Position numbers and translations under genes: made by a program. The notes below the pieces were generated by a model. It ran no database searches, was not told the DNA's origin, and was given only the letters and a program-made list of their open reading frames with translations. From Euonymus europaeus (taxonomy: Eukaryota; Streptophyta; Magnoliopsida; Celastrales; Celastraceae), in NCBI GenBank assembly GCA_963580455.1, contig OY756963.1, positions 18,743,555-18,807,554 on the forward strand: 64,000 bases of DNA, written 5' to 3'. Positions 1 to 11,625 of the stretch are shown in pieces (the first letter of the stretch is position 1; every line of letters starts with the position of its first letter).

Positions 1-542
1 AGATGAATACTATACAGTAATAATTTCTCTTTTTTTTAAAAAATAAATGCATAAAATTCATAGGAATCCGAGGAAACTGTATGACTTTCATTCAACTCAA
101 CTGAGCTTTTACAACGGCTAGAATGCCTCCTGTAATACAAGAAATATTGTATTAATAATTTGAAAAATAATGCCATCTGACAGAATTGATAAATGAAGAA
201 GTACCATTGTGTCGTATGACCCATGGACCAAGAGTCTGTAAGATGGAATTGTCTCTGACAAGTCCAATAGAGAAGCCCAAACAAGTCCACAGTAGATAGG
301 AAGCTCAAACAACCAAGGCCCAAATGAATGGTCCAGCTCTTGAAGAAGGAGAAATAGACCATGGGACTGATCACTGATGGAAGTAAGCTGAAGATAAACC
401 ATAGAGAGAACGATTGAGAGACTGAGAACTCCTGCATTGATTTTTAAGCAATGGAGATATGCACCACTAAATATATTTTGTGAATTTTATAATAAATATT
501 TTTTTCCAATCTATATTAATATAATACACTTATAAATACAGT
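1..542. other. Left flank, no assignable gene
   Basis: AT-rich sequence up to the hAT insertion. On the minus strand, 118-402 is open for 94 codons and would give a hydrophobic, His-containing peptide. I do not recognise it, and it overlaps another minus-strand open frame (36-437). It could be an exon of a gene running off the left edge or chance. Confidence 0.4.
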
Positions 543-1454
543 CAGGGCCGGCCCTGGCCTATTTGGGGCCCGGGGCAAGAAATTTATTGGGGGCCCTCAA
601 GGTGGGGTTCGGGGCAGCGTCCCGAAAAATTTTTTGGGGTTCGGGGCAACGCCCCGTTTTTTTTTTTTTACACATAGTCATAAGTTTTAAACTAATAATA
701 AAAATTAAAGTAAATAAAATAACAATAAATTTTTGATGGCTGGAACCCAATTTTAGGAGGCTATGCCATCACGCCTTGAATGTTATTACATTAAAATTAA
801 ACTAGTCATTACAATATTCAGTTAAAAATATAATTACATGAAATCACATAAATATTTTAACTAACATGCATATATAGCTAATAAACAAATGCACCCACCG
901 TCCATGCTTATACTACAAATGGATAAGTTAGTTTCATCAAAAAAAAAAAAAAATTGGATAAGTTAGTCCGTAGTGTAAGCCTCACTTTAGCAATGTCGTC
1001 TTCTCCGACTACACCAAAAGGTATGATTTTGGCTCCGCATGTAGCTGCCATCCTGACAAACTCGGATTGCTCCGGCCAAAACATCTTGTACTCTTCACCC
1101 TGAAGATTTTTTGGCAGTCAAGAGTTTGTGAATTATTTGAGCATCTTCTAATTTAACAGTAAAACCCTGATGCGAGTATTGAAGACATGCACAATTAATT
1201 AATACAGCTGATCAGTTACAATATTACATTATGTCTAGTTAGCAAAAGAGATCCCTTCAACTCGTAATGATGAGGAGAAAAATAATATTGCTTTAAAAAA
1301 AAAGCAATAATATTGCTTTTAAAAAAAAAACAATAATATTGCTTTTAAAAAAAATTAACAATAGTATTGTTTTAAAAAAAAAAAATTTTGGGCCCCCAAA
1401 AGTTGGGGGCCCTGTGCGGTCGCACAGGCCCGCCCCTGTTCAGGGCCGGGCCTG
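543..1454. mobile_element. Non-autonomous hAT-type DNA transposon
   Basis: The element is 912 bp. It starts CAGGGCCGGCCCTGG and ends in the imperfect inverse of this, CCGGGCCTG. It is flanked by a perfect 8-bp direct repeat, AATACAGT, at 535-542 and 1455-1462. An 8-bp target duplication with a CAGGG-type terminus is the hallmark of the hAT superfamily. Subterminal GGGGCCC-rich arms (565-650 and 1390-1440) are partly inverted. The inside has no transposase; it holds A-rich repeats of a CAATAATATTGC unit (1283-1370) and a host exon fragment. Movement would need a transposase from elsewhere. Confidence 0.88.
965..1099 (-). pseudogene. Captured exon of a phytyl ester synthase-like acyltransferase
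   Basis: Read on the minus strand from 1099, about 45 codons are open. They contain GEEYKMFWPEQ, then SEFVRMAA, then AKIIPFGVVGEDDI, which I recognise as the conserved C-terminal block of plastid phytyl ester synthase / diacylglycerol acyltransferase proteins (PES1/PES2 type). Just upstream is CTTCAG, a normal intron acceptor, so the fragment looks like genomic exon plus intron edge. It lies wholly inside the hAT element, and no other part of such a gene is visible nearby, so it is a transduplicated fragment rather than a working gene. Late changes (the segment after DDI) and loss of the downstream part confirm decay. Confidence 0.75.
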
Positions 1455-1506
1455 AATACAGTGCATTTATACTCCACTCTTCCCGACATGCAAAAGCTAC
1501 AGAAGC

Positions 1507-1575
1507 CAAGCACATTTGGAAGCTAGAAAACGATCACAAAGAATGTGAATTAAACGCTGCGTTTTGTTGTGGATA
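1507..1575. repeat. 69-bp direct repeat, copy 1
   Basis: It begins CAAGCACATTT and ends TTGTTGTGGATA. A second copy of the same length lies at 2952-3020 in the same orientation, with 4 mismatches in 69. The pair brackets the GAGCTCG-rich stretch and the Mutator-like element. Confidence 0.9.
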
Positions 1576-1602
1576 ATTAATCAGTAGGGGGTAAACCGTA
1601 AA

Positions 1603-1795
1603 CGAGTCAAGCTTTGAGGAGCTTGAGCTAGGCTCGGTTCAAATGTGATGAGCTCGAGGTCGAGCTTGACTCGAGCTAAAAATTGAGGTTTGAGCTCGGC
1701 TCGTTAAAAGCTCGAGTAATTATTAAACGAGTCAAGTTCGAGCTCGGCTCCTTAAAAGCTAGATAAATCACTAAATGAGTCGAGCTTGAGCTCGA
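1603..1795. repeat. Degenerate GAGCTCG-rich repeat
   Basis: Closely spaced variants of GAGCTCG and TCGAGCTTGAG recur across about 190 bp. Stretches like this are common in dispersed plant repeats. No coding frame or clear termini are visible. Confidence 0.6.
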
Positions 1796-1944
1796 TAACA
1801 AAAATGTTACTTAATAAATATATATTAATATTTAGTACTCATGTAATATACTAATAATACATTTAATCACATGAATAATTTATTACATTCAAACATAAAT
1901 TGAAAATCAAAAACTATTACACACACAGAGGTATATACATATAT

Positions 1945-2899
1945 AGCGCACTTCTCTAGAGCGGGATCCCGCAATAATAATAGTGTGCGGGATACCGCTC
2001 TAGCCGTCGGATTATAATGGACGGCTAGATGAGATTTTCGCTTTTTTAAAAAAAGTTAACTTCTCTCTCTCTCTTTCTAGGCTTCCATCACTTTTTGTGC
2101 ACTTCCTTTTGTGTGCTTTTGCAAATATCGATTTACCAGTTAATAGATTTGGAGATTTATTCTTCGATTGGAGTTTGCTTTGGAGATTCTGTTCATGTTC
2201 ATAGCTAGGTTCGAGTTTGATTTGGAGATTTCGTTCATGTTCATAGCTGGGTTCGAGTTCGATTTGGAGATTCCGTTCGATTTCTTCCTCAAATTGATTT
2301 CTAGTTGGAGATTTCATTTGGATTCTTCTGTCAGAAACCTGATGGGTTTCTTTTGAAGCTGGAATTACTTTCTTTGATCGGGGTGCGGAGGAACAAAATA
2401 GCAATGTTTGGCTATAGAGAGTTTTTGCTAGCTTTTATGGAGAAGACAGATTGGAAATGTGCTTGAATTTTTTTATGGGTGACGTTGCATAACTTGCATT
2501 GATTTCGACTGAGTATAATTAGAAACTCTCACGTCATCTCCGACCTTTAATCTTATGTTTTGCTTTCTCTTATCGTCTTCAGAGTTTGCCTTTGCCTATG
2601 AAGATCCAGCCAATCGATTCCGATCATCAGCCTCAATTCTTCAGCGGACAAGCCTAATGCTGGTGATCAAGAGCAGTATGGTAGAGACGGAATGGTTTAC
2701 TCACGACTTCGAGTCGAGTTTTGTCTGCTTGGTGAAAATGGTGCAAAAATCAACGAGAAACATAGAAAGATAAACGGAGACGTTCACTTTTTTCTTAAAA
2801 ACATAAATATCATCTGACCATCCATTTTAATCGGACGGCCGGAGTGGGATCCCGAAAACTAATAATATTGCGGGATCCCGCTCTAGAGAAATGCACTAA
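1945..2899. mobile_element. Mutator-like non-autonomous element with long terminal inverted repeats
   Basis: The left arm (1945-2033) reads TAGCGCACTTCTCTAGAGCG and on to CGGACGG-type sequence. The right arm (about 2812-2899) is its inverted copy over roughly 85 bp with scattered mismatches. Long inverted repeats of this size fit the Mutator superfamily. No transposase is present. The right flank is an AT dinucleotide run, so I could not define the expected 9-bp target duplication. The interior has a short 42-bp tandem repeat and no recognisable gene. Confidence 0.65.
2179..2284. repeat. 42-bp tandem repeat (about 2.5 copies)
   Basis: Units start TTTGGAGATT at 2179, 2221 and 2263. The first two are full 42-bp copies and the third is partial. 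Each full unit includes GTTCATGTTCATAGCT. The array lies inside the Mutator-like element. Confidence 0.85.
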
Positions 2900-2951
2900 A
2901 TATATATATATATATATTTATATATAATCGAGTTGTACCAACAAGCTGAGT

Positions 2952-3020
2952 CAAGCACATTTAGAAGCTACATAACGATCACATAGAATGTGAATTAAAC
3001 GCTGCGTTTTGTTGTGGATA
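2952..3020. repeat. 69-bp direct repeat, copy 2
   Basis: Partner of 1507-1575, same orientation. The last 35 bases are identical between copies. It sits just outside the right end of the Mutator-like element. Confidence 0.9.
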
Positions 3021-3803
3021 AAGTCTCCGTTTATTTTAAACTATACGTTAGTCTATATTCTATCACTCTCGTTTAGACATTCTTAACTTTATATTTTATG
3101 ATAATGTATATTCTATAAGAGATATCTATGATTCAAACGGACCAATCAGGATCCCGGTTTCTACGATCAAAAAAATCGAACCGCCGAGTCGTCCTTCGTG
3201 GCGCTCCACGTGGAAACATCAGAACCAACTGTGATAAAGCCTAATTTTTATTGGTCGAAAAATAAAAAAAGGAGGATCATTTCTTTGGCTCGGCATCAAA
3301 TTGCTTGGGAAATTTCAACCCGGAATTTCTCCGCCTCGTCTGCTCATGCCTTGGTACACGAAGGGGATTTTAGTTTCTTTGATTTTCCATTGAATTTGGA
3401 GGTTTGATTTTCTTTCTTACTTTAATTTTCAGAGTGACTTCTGTTAATCAAATTCATATGCTTTTCCTTTCCTTCCCCTCTCCCTCTGGTTGAAATGGGA
3501 AAAAGGGATTTTCCTATTAATGTTTCTGTTAGCCTGAATCGCTTAATGAAGCAATTTTTTTAGGATTTTTGATTTGATGTTCTGTGCTTACAGCTCTCCG
3601 CTTCAGGAAATTCACTGATGAGAAATGAAATTTAACGCGGAAAGTTAGAACTTGAATTCAGGGATTTGATTTTCATTTCTACGGTTTCCGTCGTTGATAT
3701 TGGTTTTTGGCCGTTCTCATCGGTTGAGTGAAGGGTTCTTATAGAGTTTATTTGTGCTGATATAACTTCTACTTTTTTTGAACCAGGGTATTAGATTTTG
3801 AGG

Positions 3804-3845
3804 ATGCCAAAGTTTGCGGAGTTTAATATGATCTTACGCTATTAG
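3804..3845 (+). CDS. Upstream ORF (13 codons) in the MSL leader
   Basis: A short ORF, MPKFAEFNMILRY then stop, lies in the presumed second leader exon. It ends 20 bases before the main ATG at 3866. The leader probably has an intron running from the GTTTG donor near 3402 to the CCAG acceptor near 3786. Whether the uORF is translated cannot be told from sequence, but its position means ribosomes must bypass it or reinitiate. Confidence 0.4.
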   Translation: MPKFAEFNMILRY

Positions 3846-3865
3846 GCAACAATTTCAGTTCAGAT

Positions 3866-6800
3866 ATGGCTCTTGCTGGTTCTTTGCAGTTGTCCCAAGC
3901 TTTGGGACTTTGTAAGAACCACAAGTGCAAGTGCAGTAAAAAGTCCAAAGTACTTTCTTTTTTCTTTTGTTTTAAATAGTTTTCTTTTGGTCCCAATTTA
4001 ACTTACATCTTCAAGTTTTATGCTTATGTTGCAGACTATATTGAGAAGGGGGCAGTTATCTTTACTGAGCACGACCCTTTCATTGCGTGCCTGGGTAAGA
4101 CCTTTTGAACTAAGACAGTCATTGTGACTTCGAATTGGAGTTGTTTTTCCAGTGCTTGAATGTGTCCTCGTGAATATTAGACTTGCAATTTTGACAGTGA
4201 AGTAAAGGAATAATTATGTAGTTTTCAAACATAGGAATACTTCTGGTCTACATCAACTGTCTGAACTTGTGCTTATCTCGCTTTGCTGTTCAACTGGGTT
4301 CTTATTGGGTCCACCAGTTACAGCTAGCATTCAAACTTCAAGCTTTTGTCTCGGTGATTCTGCTGCTCACCCATGTCATCATTTTTAAGCACTATTGTGC
4401 TGTGTTCTGACTATACTGAATAAAAGATATGAGTGTCTTCTAATTGTTGATAGTTGATACACAATATTTTGTTCTAGTACCTTGCAGGAGTTTTTCAAAA
4501 ATTGAGATATTGCACTTCATCAGATTCTAGGTGTCATTGCTGGATATTTTTTGTAGTGGCGACCAATAGAAATCTAATTTGAAAGGGGAAAAAAAAAATC
4601 ATAGCTTGAAAATTCAAGTGTCATTTAGTGTGTACATTACCAAAGCGTGCCTGAAAATAAGTAAACCAGTTGATCCTTGATCCTTTGATCATTAATCAAA
4701 CTTCATTGGCTTGAATGAAGTCTGATGATATCTTTTTTGATACAGAATCGTCGGGCTGATCCTTGGAGTATCCATCTCTCAGAAAGTTTTTACCAGCCAA
4801 TGCAATCTGTGGCTGTGCCATGCAGAAGTAATGCTTTTAAGTGTCAATGTTTTCTACCTCCAGGCCAAGCATTTGGACTTCCATGTATAAAGGGTGCATC
4901 CATGGCATTGACGAGGTAATATATTTGCTTTACTGCATGAATACCCATATTAGCATGCACACATATGCATACATACCTTTGCCTGTGGACTTAATTTATC
5001 TTTATTTTTAATGGTTGGAGTTGTCTTTATTACTTCAACCATGAAAATTTCTTGTGCGCGTTTCATTTTTGTTTCTTGTTTCACCTATAGTTTCTCCTGT
5101 TCATATTGCCATTGCATCCCTTCCCTTAAATTGTGCGAACCTGTGGCTAAGGTTGCTTAACTTGCTTCAATGTAACCTATAAGAAAGGGTTTCAAATCTT
5201 GGAAAAAATTTTAAAAGTAATATTGAAGAGGCATTCTTCAAAAAATTGATTGGAGTCATTTAATCATGATATTTATCTTGTTGGAAATTCGAGGGGTATA
5301 AATAGCTTGTTTTGATTAACTTAGACTAGTGAACTTTATGCACTAAGAGTGTGAAAAAACATTGCTACCAAAAGCAAACAATGTTGAGATATGCTAAGCC
5401 CTAGGCTGAGAGAGTGACTGATTCTATCTTAAGTCTAGCATGGAGGTTTTATAAAATGCTGTTGATTGACTTGAAATTTCTCAAATTATTCCCTCTGTTA
5501 CTAAAATATATTGAAACTTGCTGAGACGTAATTTTAAGGCATGAGCACCCATGGAGAGATGGATTGCGCTCAGTTTTGTTTTATTTCTGCAATAAACATT
5601 CATTAAGAAGTGCTTTCTCCTTTTTTATTCTATTTCAACATTTATGTTTTTTGTCAGGATGCATGGAATCGAGTCATTTTGTGTTTTAAGCTTTGGACTT
5701 ACATATGTGACTTGGTTGTCTTGAACATGACAGATGTTATAATTTTATTAATGCAGGTCATATAATACTTTGCAAGGCAGCCCTTTCCTGGTTAAAATGG
5801 TTCCAGCAGTTGGTATCATTATTTTTGCTGTATGGGGTCTTGGGCCACTCATGCGTCAGAGCAGGAATTTACTACTTCATGTAGGTGCATTCTTTTAGGT
5901 CTTTTGATCCTGTATAATTTACTGCAACAGTTTCTTTTATGCTTTTGTTTGACAGTATTATGATTTCTGATTGTTTTGACATGCTGCAGAAGAATGATAA
6001 TAGTTGGAAAAAGAGTGGCACATATTATGTAATGACCTCATATATTCAGCCTTGGCTGCTATGGACTGGAGCAATGCTAATATGCAGGTTTTACAATTAT
6101 GGCCTCATTTTGCATCTTCTTTGTCTAAAAGCTACGCTGTTATATTTGTTCATCTGATATAAAAATAGATCTCTCTACAATGATCGCATTTGTATTTATT
6201 GTAGAACACTGGATCCAATGGTTCTACCTACAGAATCCGGCCAGGTGGTTAAGCAACGACTTTTGAATTTTGTGAGATCACTATCAACTGTGCTGGCCTT
6301 TGCCTATTGTTTATCAAGGTGAGTTATTTTTGTCTCTATGCTGGTATTGTTGACATTGCTCGAGGGATTATTTTATGAGCTTTGATGCAATAGTAAAACT
6401 AGAGTCTGGCTTTTGATAACCATTTTGCAGATCCTTCTTGCTTCTAGGTGGAAAACTTTATGTTTTTCTGTCTTAGAAATTCTACCATTGTTTATTCCTT
6501 TTCCTATTGTGTTGGCTTTCAATGCAGACAATAGTTTACAAGATGGGGTGCGTTTCTCCATTTTCTCTCACGCAGCTGACTAAAGATTTGTATTTATTTT
6601 TCCCAGTGTGATTCAGCAGGCACAGAAATTCGTGATTGAGACCAGTGACTCCAGTAATCCAAGGAATGTATGTACCATTGTTGTTTATATTCTCTGACAC
6701 ATATTTTCCACCTGGTTTAATATTTTTATTTACTTTTGGACATGGCTTAGTGATACATAACACATAATTGACTGCAATGACATGTACATTGTGGGTTACA

Positions 6801-9800
6801 TTATCTTCATGCAATGCTGGGTATTCTCTATATATACTTGTTCTTTTATATTATAAAGCTTTTGATAATTGAATTTGAGAGTTTAGTTTACTTTGTATGC
6901 ATGTTTGCATACCCGGACTGTTCTATTCTCTCTCCCTCTTTCTGCTACAGTATCCTTGCTCGTAATCGGTATGATAAAAAATTAATCCACAAATTTTAAT
7001 TCCATTCGTTGACTTCTTCAAGCTATAAAGAGCTTATTCTTACGTCACAAGCCTTGGCCTATCTTCACTTGTGGGCTTATTACTTGAATCTACCTTGATC
7101 CTATGCCAATAATACGTATATCCTTATATTGAAATGATATTATTAATTGAAGAGAATCTTTAATACCTCATTAATTTGTCTCTCATTTTTATGACATTTC
7201 TGCTTATAAGGCATGCAACAGAATGTGATTATTGACCACAGTCACACTAAGCATTTTAAATAAAAGGTTCTTGCTTTTTGGAACAGATGGGCTTCCAGTT
7301 TGCCGGGAAAGCTGTTTACTCTGCAGTTTGGGTTGCTGCTGTTTCTCTGTTCATGGAGTTACTGGGTTTCTCTACTCAGAGATGGCTCACTGCTGGAGGT
7401 CTTGGGACAGTGTTGCTGACTCTTGCTGGTCGTGAGGTGTAAATTTTGTAAACTTGCTTTTGATTCATTTAACCATGCAATAGCATATTATTCTTAATTC
7501 TATCGCCTCGATGATTATGTCTATTTTTTTTTCCCTTTTCTTTATAGCAATCTCAACTTTCTAAACTAAATTTAGGCAGTGCTCCTTTTTTGTCCTTTTT
7601 CCATTTGATGTTAATTGTTCGTTCTTTTAGATATTTACAAACTTCCTCTCGAGTGCAATGATTCATGCAACTCGGCCCTTTGTTGTGAACGAGTGGATCC
7701 AGACAAAGATTGAAGGATATGAAGTTTCCGGGACTGTTGAGGTTTGTATCTGAGAACACGTCTTAGAAGTATGAGCAAGTGCTGTAGAAAAGGGTTGAGA
7801 GATTTATTATTATTATTATTGTATATGTGCTTGGAAAGTGGAAATCTGCCTCATCAGAGGATTTTTTTCCCCCTTCTGATTGATTGATCTTTTACTTTCT
7901 AAATTCTACAGCACGTTGGTTGGTGGTCTCCAACAATTGTAAGAGGTGAAGATCGTGAAGCAGTTCACATTCCAAACCACAAGTTCACAGTGAATGTTGT
8001 GAGAAATCTGAGCCAAAAAACGCATTGGCGGATTAAAACCCACCTAGCCATTAGTCATTTGGATGTGAATAAGATTAATGTAAGGATAAATCTAGCTACC
8101 ATTCAATTATTTCTTTTCATCCGTGCAATAAATTTAGGGCATTCCCTATTTAATAAGTTGTTGAGGGCTTCTTTTGATGTAGAATATCGTTGCTGATATG
8201 CGCAAAGTCTTGGCCAAGAATCCTCAAGTTGAGCAGCAGAGGTTGCATAGAAGAGTTTTTCTGGACAATATAAATCCTGAGAATCAAGCTCTCTTGGTTA
8301 GTATTAACTATTTGCGTCTTCATACTAGGTTGAGTCTCCTAGTAGACAGAACTCTTTTGTTTAACAATTTGGTAAAAAAACAACAAGTGTAGCAGTTTAT
8401 TTACCTTAATCACTGTCACTTCATCGCTTACTATTGTAGCAATCCTGAGAATTTGGATGCTTACTGATAGAGCAATTTATTAATACCCACATTTTGTCCA
8501 AAAATACAAGCAAATTAGTTGGAATAGTTTAAAATTACTGGAAACTTTTCTGGCTTACCTTTATCGGTTTTCATTTGCCTTCCTTATCCTTATCCTTCTT
8601 TATTACTCTCAGAAACATACGTAGTGATGGTGATCTCCATAGATTTAATGCTTTGCTTTGATTCTATAACTAGCTGACCTTTTATGTGTTATCGCAGATC
8701 TTAATATCCTGTTTTGTAAAGACATCTCATTTTGAAGAGTATCTTTGTGTGAAGGTAAGAGGAACACATTTTCCTGTTGTTTACGTCTTAACTGATGATA
8801 TGGGATTTTTGGTAGAATTCATTATTCTTAGATATGTTTTAGAGTTATAACATGATAATGCAAAGTACTGTGTTTAGCTATGATATAGGCAAATATTTAC
8901 TTCTCACGGAAAGAGGGGGTGCTTTGCTCTTGTTTATTGCTTTAGCTCCTGTTTTTATATCAAAAACTCATTAGAGACGACTCTGATTGACCTCTGTTTT
9001 CTTGTTGTCCCACTGCGCCTCAGTATTTGCTCTCTGTATTTTAGTACAGTTCTTGATATTTACATGTCTTGGTGGTGGAAAGTATGTTAGTTGTGCAATC
9101 TAATATTACATAGCTCGAATTTGCCATGGCAGTCTTATGAGTTTTGGCCTTCTCTCTCTTACACTTCTTCTAGACTGACTGAGAAATTCATTTGTTATTT
9201 GGGTACTCCTATTGAAGTCTGTTTCCTCATACCAAAAATGTGACGTCGCTTTGTACTGACATTTCACAAGTTAGACATTTTTCATAATGCTCCTTGTCAC
9301 ATTTTTGCAACACTTTAATTGAAAAATTTTAAGAACTTTATTTGCTTAAGAAAAATGCAAGACGCTTCAAGGATAGAACCATACTAATTATAGGTTATTT
9401 GTAGATGCAGTGCTGTGTAAGAAGATGCTTTATTGATGTTCCTTTTCCAATTTCTGCCTGTTTGCGATGGTTGTAAGATGCCAAACTTCATATCTAATAC
9501 CTTTCTGGTTGTCAGTAGATCATTGAACCGTACAAGTATTGGAACATTCCTTTTAGAATTTGAATGAGATTGGAGCATCAAAAATCATTTTGGTTCCACT
9601 TTTGTGTTTGACAAAACAGGAAGCTATAATGTTGGATCTTCTTCGAGTCATTAGCCATCACCGTGCTCGACTTGCCACACCAATCCGTACAGTGCAGAAA
9701 ATATACAGTGATGCAGATTTGGACAACATTCCATTTGCAGATTCAACCTTTAGACACGGTGGGGTGGCGTCCAACCGTCCTCTGCTACTGATTGAACCTT

Positions 9801-10663
9801 CTTACAAAATCAATGGAGAGGATAAAACAAAATCTCAAGCTCGTGCATCCCGCACTACTGGAGAGCAAGATGGAAAGACCACGGTGAGACCTGTGCTGGA
9901 CACCAAGGCAGATCGTAAGGTTGGAGCGAACCCAAAGTCCGAATCTGGGTCCAAAGAAACCATATCAGAGGGTAAGACTGCTGCACGTCCTACAGCTGAC
10001 ACCAAATCAGATTCTAAGGTAGGAGGAATGGCAAAGTCTGACTCGAAGGCCACAGGATTATCGACTTCTGACTCAAGGGCCTCAGAAATGCCACCATCTG
10101 ACTCCAAGGCAGATGCCAGTAGCAATCAATCAAATGGACGAACCCCCAAAGACACCAAAGTGACAGCAAAGGCAAATTTAAAGGCTACTGAAGCACCAAA
10201 TTCGGATTCCAAACCAGTAGGCTCAGTTTCTGAGAATTTATCACCAAACAAGATCTCCGATAGCAAGCAACAGGCTAGGAATGCAAGTCTCAGGAATGCT
10301 GAGCAATACAGCAACCTTGATAATGGTTCTGTTTCCTCTTCTGAAATTGGTATAGACAAAGCAGGTAGATTACCAGAATATCAGCAATCAAAACAGGATG
10401 GAGATAGAAAATCAGCCTCACAGTTGCCATCATCTAGGACAGCATTGGAGGAAAATATAGTTCTTGGTGTTGCATTGGATGGGTCAAAGAGAGTCCTTCC
10501 TATTGAAGAAGAGTTGGTCTGCCCTCCGAATCCTGTTGAGGTAAAGGACTTGTCTGGTACCCGCCAGAACGTAGGCAGCGCTCCACCTGCCAAGAAGGAT
10601 GGGAAAGATGTCCAAATTTCAGTTACTCCTACATCAACTTCAGCCAATCAGCGTGATCAGTAG
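3866..10663 (+). CDS. Mechanosensitive ion channel MSL2/MSL3-like, plastid envelope
   Basis: This is a MscS-family channel that in Arabidopsis (MSL2/MSL3) releases osmotic stress in the plastid envelope and affects plastid size and division. The 13 exons are 3866-3949, 4035-4094, 4746-4915, 5757-5880, 5990-6087, 6205-6318, 6607-6667, 7287-7436, 7631-7741, 7912-8079, 8183-8296, 8698-8754 and 9620-10663. All introns are GT-AG and phase is kept, giving 784 aa. The N-terminus [15 protein letters not shown] and the Arg-rich stretch after it fit a plastid transit peptide. Hydrophobic segments lie at about 112-136, 160-177, 199-212, 244-262 and 270-300; the last, [14 protein letters not shown], is the pore-lining MscS helix. 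The MscS beta domain follows ([31 protein letters not shown]). Exon 13 adds a long Ser/Lys/Asp-rich tail with many SDSK or DTK units, then conserved [14 protein letters not shown]. The start is the first ATG that gives the family N-terminus. I cannot separate MSL2 from MSL3. Confidence 0.95.
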
Positions 10664-11625
10664 GTTGATTGGATGCATTCTTTCAACTCCTAACTGCTAA
10701 CTTCTTCCTTGAGTATAGGATAAGGAACTGTGAATCTCTTCCAAATCTCGTCATACCATGTAAATGGTGTCATTTGCCAATCTATTTTTCAATACTTATA
10801 TTGCCATCAATACCAGCTCCGATTAAAGATATTAGCTTTTGTGGTTTTGCCAACATTGATTGAATACTCGTACATTAAACAAAGAAGTTACCCAGCTCAT
10901 GAATTGAACTTCTAGATAAGGTCCAGGGTCTCTAAAAAGTTTGTTTCTTTTATACTTCATTGGAAAAAGTCAGAGACTTAGGGTGGTAATGGTAGTAATT
11001 CTTGCTAAGAATGGAAAATAACCTTTCTTTAGCAAAAATAACTTGCGAGGTTTTTAGTTCTTACGAAGAAAGAGAATTGGTGAAATTTATGAAAGAAGCC
11101 GAGGTGTAAAGTTTCTAGTCCAAAGCACTCAGCACATCAAGACCATGCTTACAGAAAGATGGGACTGTAAATTAACTAGAAAGTAGAAACTAACGAGTCA
11201 CGGGTGCTCTCTTGAAAATGCAAAACAAGAATTTTGATCACGGCAAGCACTATTGATAGTGAAATGTCGCATTTGATTATAAACATACAGTTTTACACAC
11301 AAAAGTACAGTAGTGACAATTATGTAACAAACTCACGAGGTCTATGAATGTTCATGAGCGGCCACGGTCTTAAAAGTATCCAAAAGAAAACGATCCTTGA
11401 CCTTGTTCTATAAATCACAGCACTCAAAAGCTTCACTTCTGTAGATGTTATATGAACATGCCTAAGATTTTATGAAAGGAGAAATGGAATGCTACTTTTT
11501 ATTTATGATACCAACTATATCGCGCCACAAACAATACGTGCAATGCAGAAACACCACTTGAAGATACAGATTGAAGCCTAAGGCAAACGCACTTAATTTG
11601 ACTTCAATAATGGATAAATCACCCT
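10664..11625. other. Intergenic region between convergent genes
   Basis: This holds the 3' ends of the MSL gene (+) and the O-fucosyltransferase gene (-). Only short chance frames are visible. I see no RNA gene or repeat. Confidence 0.6.

Noticed and set aside
36..437. Two overlapping hydrophobic frames on the minus strand
   Set aside because: They overlap in different frames, match no family I know, and there is no splice context; not called as a gene.
3198..3407. 69-codon plus-strand frame upstream of the MSL gene
   Set aside because: It lies in the presumed promoter and leader, has no domain, and ends at the likely leader intron donor.
9835..10647. Three minus-strand frames opposite MSL exon 13
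   Set aside because: They are antisense shadows of the repetitive Ser/Lys-rich tail.
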